Shown here piece by piece: positions 43,907-53,169 of a stretch of DNA of 64,000 bases (its first letter is position 1; each line of letters begins with the position of its first letter). A program made the translations under genes and the position numbers. The stretch spans positions 1,488,001-1,552,000 of the forward strand of contig NZ_PPDK01000001.1 in NCBI RefSeq assembly GCF_003074135.1, in the 5' to 3' direction. The stretch comes from Euzebya tangerina (lineage in GTDB: Bacteria; Actinomycetota; Nitriliruptoria; Euzebyales; Euzebyaceae). The notes below the pieces were generated by a model that searched no databases, was not told the DNA's origin, and saw only the letters and a program-made list of their open reading frames with translations.

Positions 43907-45091
43907 TCAGTAGCTGCGGGGGAGGCCCATCGCCTCGCCCAGGATGTTGCGGACCATCTCGTTGCTGACCGGGCTGAACAGCTGCAGCCGGGCATCTCGG
44001 AAGAACATCTGCATCGACGACTCCCGCGCCAGGCCCATCGCCGCCAGCGTGCGCATCCCCTGGTCCACCACGGCCGCCGTGGCCTCCGCCGCCGCCAGCT
44101 TCGCCATCCCGGAGATGTCGGTCACATCGACCCCTGACTCGTAGTCCTCGACCGCCCGCTCGGTCAAGAGCATCGCCCCAGCCAACCGCACCGAGACGTC
44201 CACCAGCCCGTGCTGGACCGCCTGGAAGCCGCCGATCGGCCGGCCGAATGCCTCCCGCTCGCCGGCGTAGAGGACCGCCGCCTCCAGCGCCCCCTGCCCT
44301 ACTCCGAGGCTGATTCCGGCCGAGAGCAGCCGCTCGATGTTGAGCGTCTCTCGCAGCATGTGGAACCCCCGTCCCTCCTGCCCCACGAGCGATCCGGCCG
44401 GCGCGACGGCCTCGTCGAACACCACCTCACACGTCCCCGCCCCGCGCATCCCCGCCAGGTGCACGCGCCGGACCGACACGCCGTCCTGGTCGGTCGGGAC
44501 CGCGAGCACGGAGAGCCCGTTCGCCCGACTCCGTCCCGACGGCGGCTCGCTGGTCCGGGCGACCGTGAAGATGACCTCGGCACGATCGGCCATCGAGATC
44601 CACAGCTTGCTCCCCGTGACCCGCCATCCCCCGTCGACCGCAACGGCCCTCGTCCGGGCGGCCAGCGCATCCGTTCCGCCGCCCGGCTCGGAGATCCCGT
44701 AGGCGTGGATCGCCGACCCCTCCGCAAGCGGCCGCAGCCACGCCTCCTGCTGCTCGGCCGTCCCGTGATCCCCCAGCATCCGCCCGACCATCCCGCACAG
44801 CACGTAGTCGACGGCCAGCGAGGGGTATCGGCGGGCGATCTCGATGCAAGCCGCGACCGCCTCTCGCGCCGTCCCGCCACTGCCGCCCAGTTCTGTCGGA
44901 ATCCCGAGGCCCAGGACGCCCAGCTCGGCCAGGCCGGCCCAGGCCCGATCGGGGAACTGATCAGCTTCGTCCAGCGCCCGGACGGTCTCCCAGTCCAGCT
45001 TGGTGTCGAGCAGGGCGCCCATCGAGTCCCGCAGCGCCCGACACTCCTCAGTTCGGAAGATGTCGGGCAGCAGGGTCCTCGTGGGCGCCAC
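43907..45091 (-). CDS. Acyl-CoA dehydrogenase
   Basis: 394 aa from GTG 45091. The three acyl-CoA dehydrogenase domains are present: N-terminal helices, HAYGISEPGGGTDALAARTR with FAD-contacting Ser/Thr and WISMADRAEVIF, and the C-terminal helical domain YAGEREAFGRPIGGFQAVQH. It introduces a 2,3-double bond in an acyl-CoA. Follows the peptide-binding lipoprotein by 38 bp; with the ligase, hydratase and CoA-transferase 15 kb away it points to a CoA-linked catabolic route. Confidence 0.93.
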   Translation of the reverse strand: MAPTRTLLPDIFRTEECRALRDSMGALLDTKLDWETVRALDEADQFPDRAWAGLAELGVLGLGIPTELGGSGGTAREAVAACIEIARRYPSLAVDYVLCGMVGRMLGDHGTAEQQEAWLRPLAEGSAIHAYGISEPGGGTDALAARTRAVAVDGGWRVTGSKLWISMADRAEVIFTVARTSEPPSGRSRANGLSVLAVPTDQDGVSVRRVHLAGMRGAGTCEVVFDEAVAPAGSLVGQEGRGFHMLRETLNIERLLSAGISLGVGQGALEAAVLYAGEREAFGRPIGGFQAVQHGLVDVSVRLAGAMLLTERAVEDYESGVDVTDISGMAKLAAAEATAAVVDQGMRTLAAMGLARESSMQMFFRDARLQLFSPVSNEMVRNILGEAMGLPRSY

Positions 45092-45129
45092 TGCTCAGCC
45101 CACCCCCGCGGAGATGACGACGGCGGGCA

Positions 45130-46974
45130 CTACGACGGCGTCGCCTCCCGCACCAGCGGGCCGAACGGGGAGTACTGCCGCAGCGAGCCGGCATCCACGC
45201 TCGAACTCGTCGCCACCAGCAGCTGGGAGTTGAAGATCGGCACGTACGGCACGTCCTCCATCAGGAACTCGTGCGCCTCGGTGATCGCCGCGTCACGCTC
45301 GTCGCCGACCGGCAGGTCGCGCAGCTCACCCAGCAGGGCGTCGAACTCCTCGTTGGCGTACCCCTTGAAGTTCTGGAACGCCTCGGTGCTGTGGTGCTCC
45401 AGCTGCATGAAGTACCAGGCCTCCGGCACGATCGGAGTGTTGGCACCCAGCCACGCGGTCAGCTGCCCCTCGGTCTTGCGCTCCTCGAACTCGCTGTTGG
45501 AGGCGATGGTCTCGATCTCGGCCGTGATGCCGACGTCGGCCAGCTGGGACTCGAGCAGCACCGCGATCTGCTCGGCGTATGGGCCCGGCCGGGTCAGGTT
45601 GATCGTGAGGGGGAACTCGAGGCCCTCGGCGTACCCGGCCTCGGCCAGCAGCTCACGGGCCCGCTCGGGGTCGTAGGTGTAGGGCTCGGGCGGATCGGGC
45701 TGCTCCAGACCACTGGGCAGCTGGTTGGCCAGGACGTCGGCGAAGCCCTGCATCGGGCCGCTGACGATGGCCTCGCGGTCGATCGCGTGGGCGATGGCCT
45801 GCCGGACCTGCTGGTCCTGGAACGGCTCGAACGCGTGGTTCAGCTCGAGCATCACCATGGTGTTGCCGACCCGCGTGGTGGTGTCGACCTCCTCGGAGCC
45901 CTCGACGCTGGCGAACTGCTCGGGCTGCAGGCCGGCGGCGTACTCCACCTCACCCCGCTGGAGCAGCTGCAGGCGGGAGCTCGCATCGGGCACCTGCTGC
46001 ATCAGCACCTCGCCGTAGGCCGGCGCGTCACCGGGCCACCCCGGGTTGGTCTCCATGGTGATGGACTCACCGGGCGAGAACGTCGTCACGTTGTACGGCC
46101 CGTACGTGGCCGTGTTGCTGCTCAACCACTCGCTGGCCCACTCGTCTTCATCAGTGGCGTGGGACTGGACCTCAACAGAGTCGAGCGGCGAGAGGTTCCA
46201 CAGCGTCAGGACTGCCCGGACGTAGGGGTTCGGCTCGGTCACGTTGACCCGGAAGGTGCGCTCGTCGATGACCTCGATCGGGTTCTCGGCGTCGATCCGA
46301 CCGACGGAGAGGACGAACTGGCCGACGAAGTCGTTGGCGAGCACCCGCTGCATCGTCCAGGCCACGTCCTCGGAGGTCAGCGTGTTCCCGTACGGGCTGG
46401 TGGCCTCGCGGAGGGTGATGACCAGGCTGCCATCGTCCTCCTCCTCGTCGGACTCGACCAGGAGCGGCTGCACGCTGTCGAGACCTGTCGTCCCGAGCGT
46501 GTCATCGGTCACGTCCTCCGGGTCGGCGAACTCGTATAAGGGTCCGGCCCAGGCGATCTCGAGCTCGGTCGAAGGTGTGCCCTCGTAGACGCCCGGGTCG
46601 ATGTTGGAGACGACCGTCGGCACCGCCATCCGGAAGGTCCCGCCGCCGGCGGCCGAGTCCTCCCCATCAGAGGCGTCCTCGCCACCACCGTCCTCGCCCG
46701 CACCGTCCTCGCCGGAACCCTCCCCACCGTCCTCGCCACCACCGTCCTCGCCCTCAGCGTCCTCGCCGGAACCCTCCCCACCGTCCGAGTCGCCACCGTC
46801 CGAGCCGTCCGAGCCGTCCCCGCCGTCCGCCTCCTCGGTCGTCCCCTCGGCGCTGTCGGCATCGTCGGCGTCCGTCCCGCCCGCGCAGGCAGCGATCAGC
46901 AGCGACAGGACCGCCATCAGACACACCAGCTTGAGGTGGCGGCCGCGGGTCTCCCGTAGGTTCAACCGTCTCAT
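45130..46974 (-). CDS. Peptide/opine-type ABC substrate-binding lipoprotein (family 5)
   Basis: 614 aa. ATG 46974 gives a lipoprotein signal (LVCLMAVLSLLIAACAGG). Residues 30-100 are an extreme Gly/Asp/Glu/Ser linker of repeated GEGSGEDAEGEDGGG-like units. The SBP_bac_5 domain follows, with VNVTEPNPYVRAVLTLWNLS, QVRQAIAHAIDREAIVSGP and YDPERARELLAEAGYAEGLE. It delivers substrate to the permeases encoded divergently. Its promoter lies in the operator-bearing gap described separately. Confidence 0.93.
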   Translation of the reverse strand: MRRLNLRETRGRHLKLVCLMAVLSLLIAACAGGTDADDADSAEGTTEEADGGDGSDGSDGGDSDGGEGSGEDAEGEDGGGEDGGEGSGEDGAGEDGGGEDASDGEDSAAGGGTFRMAVPTVVSNIDPGVYEGTPSTELEIAWAGPLYEFADPEDVTDDTLGTTGLDSVQPLLVESDEEEDDGSLVITLREATSPYGNTLTSEDVAWTMQRVLANDFVGQFVLSVGRIDAENPIEVIDERTFRVNVTEPNPYVRAVLTLWNLSPLDSVEVQSHATDEDEWASEWLSSNTATYGPYNVTTFSPGESITMETNPGWPGDAPAYGEVLMQQVPDASSRLQLLQRGEVEYAAGLQPEQFASVEGSEEVDTTTRVGNTMVMLELNHAFEPFQDQQVRQAIAHAIDREAIVSGPMQGFADVLANQLPSGLEQPDPPEPYTYDPERARELLAEAGYAEGLEFPLTINLTRPGPYAEQIAVLLESQLADVGITAEIETIASNSEFEERKTEGQLTAWLGANTPIVPEAWYFMQLEHHSTEAFQNFKGYANEEFDALLGELRDLPVGDERDAAITEAHEFLMEDVPYVPIFNSQLLVATSSSVDAGSLRQYSPFGPLVREATPS

Positions 46975-47044
46975 GTTCTCACTCCAGTTCCGTGGCTGCG
47001 TTCGGGAGGTGTCGGCCGGGGTGATCGACACCACCGATCGTCGG

Positions 47045-47073
47045 ACCGTATAATCATCAGATGTATTCGTCAA
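47045..47073. promoter_or_regulatory. Operator-promoter region 1 of the CATCAGATG regulon
   Basis: CATCAGATG at 47055-47063 between the divergent binding-protein and permease operons. Minus-strand promoter: TTGACG (47073-47068), 17-bp spacer containing the site, TACGGT (47050-47045). Plus-strand promoter: TCGACA (47025-47030), 18-bp spacer, perfect TATAAT (47049-47054), with the site directly behind the -10. A bound repressor would block both. Confidence 0.75.
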
Positions 47074-47104
47074 TCTGTTTCGGACAGGCGGCATTCGAGG
47101 ATCG

Positions 47105-48133
47105 ATGAGTGGCTTCTGGCGGTATCTGGGCCGCCGCATGGCGCTGCTTCCGATCGGCCTGTTCGTCGTCGTCACCCTGTCCTTCGCGCTGGTCAACCTG
47201 GCGCCCGGCGACCCGGCCCGCGCCATCGCCGGCGGCCTGGCGGACGAGGAGACGCTGCAGGAGATCCGCGTTGACCTGGGCCTGGCTGAGCCCATCCCGC
47301 AGCGCTACGCCAGCTACCTCGGTGACCTGGCCCGCGGCGACCTGGGGACCAGCTACTTCACCAACCTGCCGATCACCCAGGAGATCTGGGAGCGCCTGCC
47401 CGACAGCCTCGAGCTGATCGTCATGTCCCTGACCGTCGCCGTCGTCCTGGGGCTGGCCGTCGGCGGGATCGGCGCCTACTACCGGGGCCGCGCCGCCGAC
47501 CGCATCTCGCGCCTCGCGACCAGCGCCCTGCAGTCCATCCCCGACTTCTTCCTGGGACTGCTGCTGATCTACCTGCTGTTCTTCCTGCTCGGCTGGGCGC
47601 CCGCCCCGGTCGGTCGGATCGGTCTGATGGAGTCCCGACCGCCGCGCGTCAGCGGCGGACTGCTGATCGACGCGGCCATCGCCGGTGACTGGGAGATCTT
47701 CGCCAGCGGCCTGCGCCACAGCATCATGCCGGTGCTGGCGCTCGGCCTCTTCTACTCCGCCTACTTCGCCAAGACCACCCGCGCGGTCCTGGCGCAGGCC
47801 TTCGCCTCACGGCAGGTGGAGTTCGCCCGCGCCTGCGGCCTGCCGACCCGCACCATCTGGGCCTACGCGCTGCGGCAGGCCCGGACGCCGATCCTGACCT
47901 ACGGGGCCATCCTCTTCGCCGTCCTCATCGGTGGCGCGGCGATCGTCGAGATCGTGTTCGCCTGGGGTGGCATCGGGGAGTGGGCGGTCGACCGGATCCT
48001 CTCCCTGGACATCCCCGCCATCCAGGGCTTCGTGCTGGTCGCCGGGATCATCACCCTCATCACCTACGTGGCACTGGACGTCCTGGTCGCCCGCCTGGAC
48101 CCGCGGATCACCTACGGCGCGGAGGGGTCGTAG
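47105..48133 (+). CDS. Peptide/nickel-type ABC importer permease (DppB-like)
   Basis: 342 aa. Six membrane helices; the first includes LPIGLFVVVTLSFALVNLAP, followed by the family-typical GDPAR. Loop ARACGLPTRTIWAYALRQAR is the ATPase-docking EAA-type segment. First gene of the plus operon; the stop overlaps the next GTG by one base. Confidence 0.94.
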   Translation: MSGFWRYLGRRMALLPIGLFVVVTLSFALVNLAPGDPARAIAGGLADEETLQEIRVDLGLAEPIPQRYASYLGDLARGDLGTSYFTNLPITQEIWERLPDSLELIVMSLTVAVVLGLAVGGIGAYYRGRAADRISRLATSALQSIPDFFLGLLLIYLLFFLLGWAPAPVGRIGLMESRPPRVSGGLLIDAAIAGDWEIFASGLRHSIMPVLALGLFYSAYFAKTTRAVLAQAFASRQVEFARACGLPTRTIWAYALRQARTPILTYGAILFAVLIGGAAIVEIVFAWGGIGEWAVDRILSLDIPAIQGFVLVAGIITLITYVALDVLVARLDPRITYGAEGS

Positions 48134-49077
48134 TGTCCTTCCCGTCCGCCGCGCCGCCGGAGCCGACCCCGCCCGACCCCACAGCCGCCGAGTCGGCAGC
48201 CTCCGACTCCGGGGCGACCGAGTCGCCACAACCCTCCCCGCCCGCGCAGCCGACCGCGCTGCAGCGAACGCTGACCTGGAGCCGCAGCCACCCCGGCATC
48301 ACCCTCGGGTTGCTGGTCCTGGTCGCGATCCTGCTGGCCGCGTTCGTCGCACCGCTGCCGCACGATCCCGCCCGGCCCGACGCCGGCAACACGCTGGCCC
48401 CTCCCGGCGGGGAGTACTGGCTGGGCACCGACCGATCCGGCTTCGATGTCTTCTCCCGCACGATCGTCGCTGGCCGGCTGGATCTGCCGTTGGCCCTCAT
48501 CGGCACGCTGGTCTCGCTCGTCGTCGGCGTCCCCATCGGACTGGCGGCCTCGGCGAAGGGCAAGTGGGACGAGACCATCATGCGCGGCCTCGACGTCTTC
48601 CAGGCCTTCCCGCTGCTGGTCCTCGCGATCGTCATCGTCGTGCTGACCGGCAACAACCTGCGCAACGTCGTCGTCGCCATCGTCCTGATCAACGCCCCCC
48701 GGTTCATCCGCCTGACCCGCAGCGAGGCCCTGGCCGTGCGCGAGAGCCGCTTCATCGAGGCCGCCCACGCCATGGGCGCCACCAAGGCCCGGGTGCTGTG
48801 GCGCCATCTGCTGCCCAACATCTCCGGCTCGATCCTGGCGCAGGCCTCCCTCGGTGCCGCCAACGCCATCGTCGTCATCGCCGCGCTGTCGTTCCTCGGG
48901 ATCGGCACCAGCCCCTCCGACGCCAGCTGGGGCGCGATGATCCGCTCGGGCAGCCAGGTGATGGCCACCGGTCAGTGGTGGGTGGCGCTCGGGCCCGGGC
49001 TGGCCGTGTTCATCACGGTGCTCAGCTTCAACGCCGTCGCCGATGGGATCATGGCCATCCTCGAGGAGAAGCTCTAG
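48133..49077 (+). CDS. Peptide/nickel-type ABC importer permease (DppC-like)
   Basis: 314 aa from GTG 48133. Proline-rich cytoplasmic N-terminus of about 45 aa, then GTDRSGFDVFSRTIVAGR, six helices and the docking loop EAAHAMGATKARVLWRHLLP. Partner of the DppB-like permease. Confidence 0.94.
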   Translation: MSFPSAAPPEPTPPDPTAAESAASDSGATESPQPSPPAQPTALQRTLTWSRSHPGITLGLLVLVAILLAAFVAPLPHDPARPDAGNTLAPPGGEYWLGTDRSGFDVFSRTIVAGRLDLPLALIGTLVSLVVGVPIGLAASAKGKWDETIMRGLDVFQAFPLLVLAIVIVVLTGNNLRNVVVAIVLINAPRFIRLTRSEALAVRESRFIEAAHAMGATKARVLWRHLLPNISGSILAQASLGAANAIVVIAALSFLGIGTSPSDASWGAMIRSGSQVMATGQWWVALGPGLAVFITVLSFNAVADGIMAILEEKL

Positions 49078-50097
49078 GTGGACGGGCCGTCGACGGCGGA
49101 GGGAACCAACGCGGAGGCGTCTCTGCTGGCCGTCCGCGACCTGCGCTCGGAGTTCCACACGACCCGCGGCACCGTCCACGCCGTCAACGGCGTCAGCTTC
49201 GACGTCGACCGCGGCGAGCTGGTCGGCATCGTCGGCGAGTCCGGCTGCGGCAAGTCCGCAACGATCCGCTCGATCATCGGCCTGCTGCGACCCCCCGGCC
49301 GGGTCGTCGGAGGGTCCGCCGACTTCCTCGGCCGGGACCTGGTCGCCATGTCTGCGCGACGACGCCGGCAGCTGCTCGGCGCCCGCATCGGCTTCGTCCC
49401 CCAGAACCCGTTCGGCTCCCTCAACCCGGTCATGACGATCGAGCGGCAGTTCCTGCGCGTCATCCGGGAGCACAGCGACCTCTCGAAGGCCGACGCGCGT
49501 GACCGTGCCCGCACGATGCTCGACCGAGCTGGGATCGCCGATCCCGAGCGGGTCCTGGGCGGCTACGCCCACCAGCTGAGCGGTGGCATGGCTCAGCGCA
49601 CGGTGCTGGCCATCGCGATGTCCCTGGAACCCGACCTGGTCATCGCCGACGAGCCCACCACCGGCCTCGACGTCACCGTCCAACGGCAGATCCTGGACCT
49701 CACCATCGAGTTGGTGCAGCGCGACGAGCGGGCGATGCTGCTGGTCACCCACGACCTGGGCGTCGTCGCCCACTACTGCCAGCGAGTCGTCGTGATGTAC
49801 GCCGGCAAGGTGGTCGAGGTCGGCCCCACCGCCGCGGTGTTCGCCCAGCCGGCCCACCCCTACACCGAGTTGCTGCTGCAGGCCGTCCCCCGGCCCGGCG
49901 AGCCACTGCGGATCGCTCGGGGCCAGATCCCCGACCTGGTCGACTACCCCGAGGGCTGCCCCTTCTACGACCGCTGCGAGTACCGCGACGACCCCCGCTG
50001 TCAGACCCAGGCGCCGCCGCTGCGCGAGGTCGGTCCCGACCACCAGGCCGCGGTCTACTACGACATCAGCGCACGCCAACCCGTGGGGACCGCCTGA
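49078..50097 (+). CDS. ABC importer ATPase (DppD-like)
   Basis: 339 aa from GTG 49078, directly after the previous stop. Walker A GESGCGKSAT, Q-loop VPQNPF, signature LSGGMAQR, Walker B VIADEPTTGLD. The C-terminal oligopeptide extension carries CPFYDRCEYRDDPRC, the cysteine cluster that binds Fe-S or zinc in this subfamily. Confidence 0.95.
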   Translation: MDGPSTAEGTNAEASLLAVRDLRSEFHTTRGTVHAVNGVSFDVDRGELVGIVGESGCGKSATIRSIIGLLRPPGRVVGGSADFLGRDLVAMSARRRRQLLGARIGFVPQNPFGSLNPVMTIERQFLRVIREHSDLSKADARDRARTMLDRAGIADPERVLGGYAHQLSGGMAQRTVLAIAMSLEPDLVIADEPTTGLDVTVQRQILDLTIELVQRDERAMLLVTHDLGVVAHYCQRVVVMYAGKVVEVGPTAAVFAQPAHPYTELLLQAVPRPGEPLRIARGQIPDLVDYPEGCPFYDRCEYRDDPRCQTQAPPLREVGPDHQAAVYYDISARQPVGTA

Positions 50098-51080
50098 TGG
50101 CGCTGGTCAGCCTGCAGGGCGTCACCAAGCGGTTCGACACCCCCAAGGGGCTCGTCCACGCCGTCAACGGCGTGTCGCTCGACATCGGGCAGGGCGAGAC
50201 CGTTGCCGTCATCGGCGAGAGCGGGTCCGGCAAGTCCACCCTGGGCCGGCTGCTGCTGGGGCTGCACCGGCCCGACGAGGGGTCGATCACCTTCGACGGG
50301 CAGGACCTCGCCACCCTGCCGGCGGCGGACCTCCGGGCCGTCCGGTCACGCCTGACCGTGGTGTTCCAGGAGCCGGATGAGTCCCTCAACCCCCGCATGA
50401 GCGTCGGCCAGAACATCGCCGAGCCGCTGCGGATCCACTCGCCGACGATGGGGCGTGAGGAGCGGCGCAGCACGGTCGCCGAGGCGCTCGATGCCGTGTC
50501 GCTGCCCCGTGACTTCGCCGACCGCAGCCCCAGCCAACTGAGCGGCGGCCAGCAGCAACGCGTCGGCATCGCCCGCGCGATCGTGACCGACCCGGCGTTC
50601 GTGGTGCTCGACGAGCCCACGTCCTCACTCGACCTGTCGGTCCGCTCGCAGGTGCTGGCCCTCCTGAACGACCTCCAGGAGCGTCTGGACCTCTCCTTCC
50701 TGTTCATCACCCACGACATCCAGACCGTCGCCTACGTCTCGGACCGGATCGCGGTGATGTACCTGGGCACCATCGTCGAGACCGGTCCGACCGAGCAGGT
50801 GGTCGGCGACCCGCGCCACCCCTACACCCTGGCGCTGCTCTCCTCGGCGCTCACCCCCGACCCGTCCGACACGCTGCCCGAACTCCGACTGCGCGGTGAG
50901 GTGCCGTCCGCCACCGACCTGCCCGCCGGGTGCCTCTTCCACTCCCGCTGCCCGTACCGTCGGGACGAGCGCTGCCAGACGGAGCGACCCCCGCTGCGCG
51001 AGGTGTCGCCTGGCCACTTCGTCGCCAGCTTCTACGCCATCGGTGCGGCCGAACGGGCCGAGGTCGGGTACCGCACATGA
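50097..51080 (+). CDS. ABC importer ATPase (DppF-like)
   Basis: 327 aa. Walker A GESGSGKSTL, signature LSGGQQQR, Walker B VVLDEPTSSLD, C-terminal CLFHSRCPYRRDERC. ATG overlaps the DppD stop by one base. Completes the importer with the two permeases and the binding protein. Confidence 0.95.
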   Translation: MALVSLQGVTKRFDTPKGLVHAVNGVSLDIGQGETVAVIGESGSGKSTLGRLLLGLHRPDEGSITFDGQDLATLPAADLRAVRSRLTVVFQEPDESLNPRMSVGQNIAEPLRIHSPTMGREERRSTVAEALDAVSLPRDFADRSPSQLSGGQQQRVGIARAIVTDPAFVVLDEPTSSLDLSVRSQVLALLNDLQERLDLSFLFITHDIQTVAYVSDRIAVMYLGTIVETGPTEQVVGDPRHPYTLALLSSALTPDPSDTLPELRLRGEVPSATDLPAGCLFHSRCPYRRDERCQTERPPLREVSPGHFVASFYAIGAAERAEVGYRT

Positions 51081-51235
51081 GCTCCCAGCCGACTGAGCAC
51101 GGCGACCCTGCCGCAGCAGACCCCGTCGAACCGACGCCGATCCTCACCGTCGCCACCCTGCTCGAGACGCTCCGCGCCGCCGTCCGTCGGCTGCCGCAGG
51201 ACCAGGCACCACCGCCGCCAGGCCGCCCGTCATGA
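51077..51235 (+). CDS. Small protein between ATPase and amidase, possible amidase partner
   Basis: 52 aa. ATG overlaps the DppF stop (ATGA), and its stop overlaps the amidase ATG (ATGA). N-terminal half is acidic/proline-rich; the rest is one amphipathic helix ILTVATLLETLRAAVRRLPQ. Small GatC- or AtzG-like chains often precede amidases of this type and wrap them; the sequence itself is too short to prove that. Confidence 0.6.
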   Translation: MSSQPTEHGDPAAADPVEPTPILTVATLLETLRAAVRRLPQDQAPPPPGRPS

Positions 51236-52596
51236 CCAGGACCATCGCCGAGCTCGGGCGGGCCGTCCGGGACGGCAGAACCAGCATCGTCGAGCTCACC
51301 GAGCAGACCCTGTCGGCCATCGAGCGTTGGGAGCCGACCATCCACGCGTGCCTCGGTGACCTGGCCGACCGGGCGCGGCGGCAGGCCGAGCGGCTGCAGC
51401 GGGAGCTGGACCGCGGCGAGGACCGGGGACCCCTGCACGGCATCCCGCTCGGCGTGAAGGACCTGATCGACATCGAGGGTGAGGTCACCACCGCCGGATC
51501 GGTCATCCTGCGCGACAACGTTGCGACATCAAGCGCCCCGGTGGTGCAGCGGCTGGAGGAGGCCGGGGCCGTGGTGGTCGCGAAGACCAACACCCACGAG
51601 TTCGCCTTCGGTGCCCTCACCCCGCCGACCCGCAACCCGCTCGACCCGGCCCGCATGCCGGGCGGCTCCTCCGGCGGCTCGGGGGCGCTGGTCGGCGCCG
51701 GCATCGTCCCGGCTGCGCTGGGGACCGACACGGCCGGTTCGATTCGCGAGCCGGCAGCGCTGTGCGGGGTAGTCGGGCTCAAACCCACGTACGGGCGAAC
51801 CGACCTGCGCGGCATCGTGCCGCTGGCCTGGAGCCTGGACACCGTGGGCCCCATCGCGGCGACCGTCGAGGATGCCCGGGCGGTGCTCCAAGCCATGCGG
51901 CCCACCGGCCCGGACGCTCCACTCCGCGACCGGCGCTCTGAGACGGTCGACATCGCCGACCTGCGGATCGCCACCTGGGAGGAGCTGACCAGCCGCTTCG
52001 AGCGGGACGTCCGCGGGGTGCACGACGACGCCCTTGCGGCCCTGACGGAGGCGGGAGCCGAGGTGGTGCCGGTCTCGCTCGGCAGTCCTGACGAGCTGGT
52101 GGCGGCCACGATCGTGGTGCTCGGCGCCGAGGCGCTCAGCTACCACCGGCCTTGGCTGGACACCCGACGGGGGGAGTACGCGCCCGACGTGCTGGCCTAT
52201 CTGGACTTCTCGGCCACCATCACTGCCGAGGATCTGGTCGGCGCTCGCCGCCTTGGCGCGGGGTTCACCCGCCGTCTGGAGCAGCTCTGGCGGGACGTCG
52301 ATGTGCTGGTGACGCCGGCGCAGTTGGTGGTGCCACCGCGGATCGTCGACGAGGAGGTGCTGTTCGAGGACGGTCGGCACGGCCCGCGCGATCTGACGCT
52401 GATCCACCCCCTGGCGCCGTTCAACCTGAGTGGCCACCCCGCGGTCTCGGTGCCGGTCGGCCGGACCCCCGACAGGGGCTTCCCCGTGTCACTGCAGGTC
52501 GTCGGCCCCCGCGGCACCGAGTTCGGCCTGCTGGACGTGGCAGCAGTGGTGCAGCGCACGTGCAGGTGGGTGCCATCGTGGCCTGAGCCGCCGTGA
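51232..52596 (+). CDS. Amidase (amidase-signature family)
   Basis: 454 aa. Ser-cisSer-Lys triad complete: K76 (LGVKDLID), S147 (GGSSGGSG) and nucleophile S170 (GTDTAGSIREPAA). The family hydrolyses small amides or acts in GatA-like transfer. Directly behind the importer genes, so it probably cleaves the imported amide-containing substrate. Overlaps the small gene upstream by 4 bp. Confidence 0.94.
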   Translation: MTRTIAELGRAVRDGRTSIVELTEQTLSAIERWEPTIHACLGDLADRARRQAERLQRELDRGEDRGPLHGIPLGVKDLIDIEGEVTTAGSVILRDNVATSSAPVVQRLEEAGAVVVAKTNTHEFAFGALTPPTRNPLDPARMPGGSSGGSGALVGAGIVPAALGTDTAGSIREPAALCGVVGLKPTYGRTDLRGIVPLAWSLDTVGPIAATVEDARAVLQAMRPTGPDAPLRDRRSETVDIADLRIATWEELTSRFERDVRGVHDDALAALTEAGAEVVPVSLGSPDELVAATIVVLGAEALSYHRPWLDTRRGEYAPDVLAYLDFSATITAEDLVGARRLGAGFTRRLEQLWRDVDVLVTPAQLVVPPRIVDEEVLFEDGRHGPRDLTLIHPLAPFNLSGHPAVSVPVGRTPDRGFPVSLQVVGPRGTEFGLLDVAAVVQRTCRWVPSWPEPP

Positions 52597-52650
52597 TGCC
52601 GCATGGCGGTCGTATCGTGAACCGTCGCTCCCTCGCCTCGAGGACCACCC

Positions 52651-53145
52651 GTGCCGCCTGACCAAGCCCCGCGCCGTCCCTACCCGCCCGTCCTGCATGA
52701 CGGCGACCCGGAAGCCTCTGCGTGGCTCCGCCGTGCCGAGGGGCCGCCCGACATCACCTTCCCCGGCGGTTCGACCTGTGAGTTGCTGGCCACCGGCGAC
52801 CAGACCGACGGACGCTTCGGCCTGTACCGCTGGACCTTCGGGGAGGGGGAGTCGGGGCCCGACCCGCACTTCCACCGGACGATGTCCGAGCAGTTCTACG
52901 TCCTCGACGGCGAGGTGCGCGTCCACGACGGCACGAGTTGGAAGACGGCACATCCCGGCGACTTCCTGTACGTCCCGCCGGGCGGCATCCACGGGTTCCG
53001 CGGCTCGGGCGGCGCCTCGATGCTGTTGATGTTCACGCCCGGCGCACCCCGCGAGGCCTACTTCCGAACCCTGGCCGAGGACCCGCCGACGGACGAGGAG
53101 ACCCTCAACGCGTTCCTCGACGCCCACGACAACCACTACTTGTAA
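52651..53145 (+). CDS. Cupin domain protein
   Basis: 164 aa from GTG 52651, 54 bp after the amidase. Cupin motif 1 HFHRTMSEQFYVLDGEVRVH and motif 2 PGDFLYVPPGGIHGF carry the His/Glu metal ligands. Role unknown: possibly a small dioxygenase, isomerase or sensor of the pathway. Last gene of the importer operon. Confidence 0.88.
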   Translation: MPPDQAPRRPYPPVLHDGDPEASAWLRRAEGPPDITFPGGSTCELLATGDQTDGRFGLYRWTFGEGESGPDPHFHRTMSEQFYVLDGEVRVHDGTSWKTAHPGDFLYVPPGGIHGFRGSGGASMLLMFTPGAPREAYFRTLAEDPPTDEETLNAFLDAHDNHYL

Positions 53146-53169
53146 GCCGCGCTGCACGGCGTGAGTGAG

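Noticed and set aside
49078-51080. The two ATPases as a duplicated, redundant gene
   Set aside because: DppD- and DppF-type ATPases normally occur as such a pair in peptide importers.
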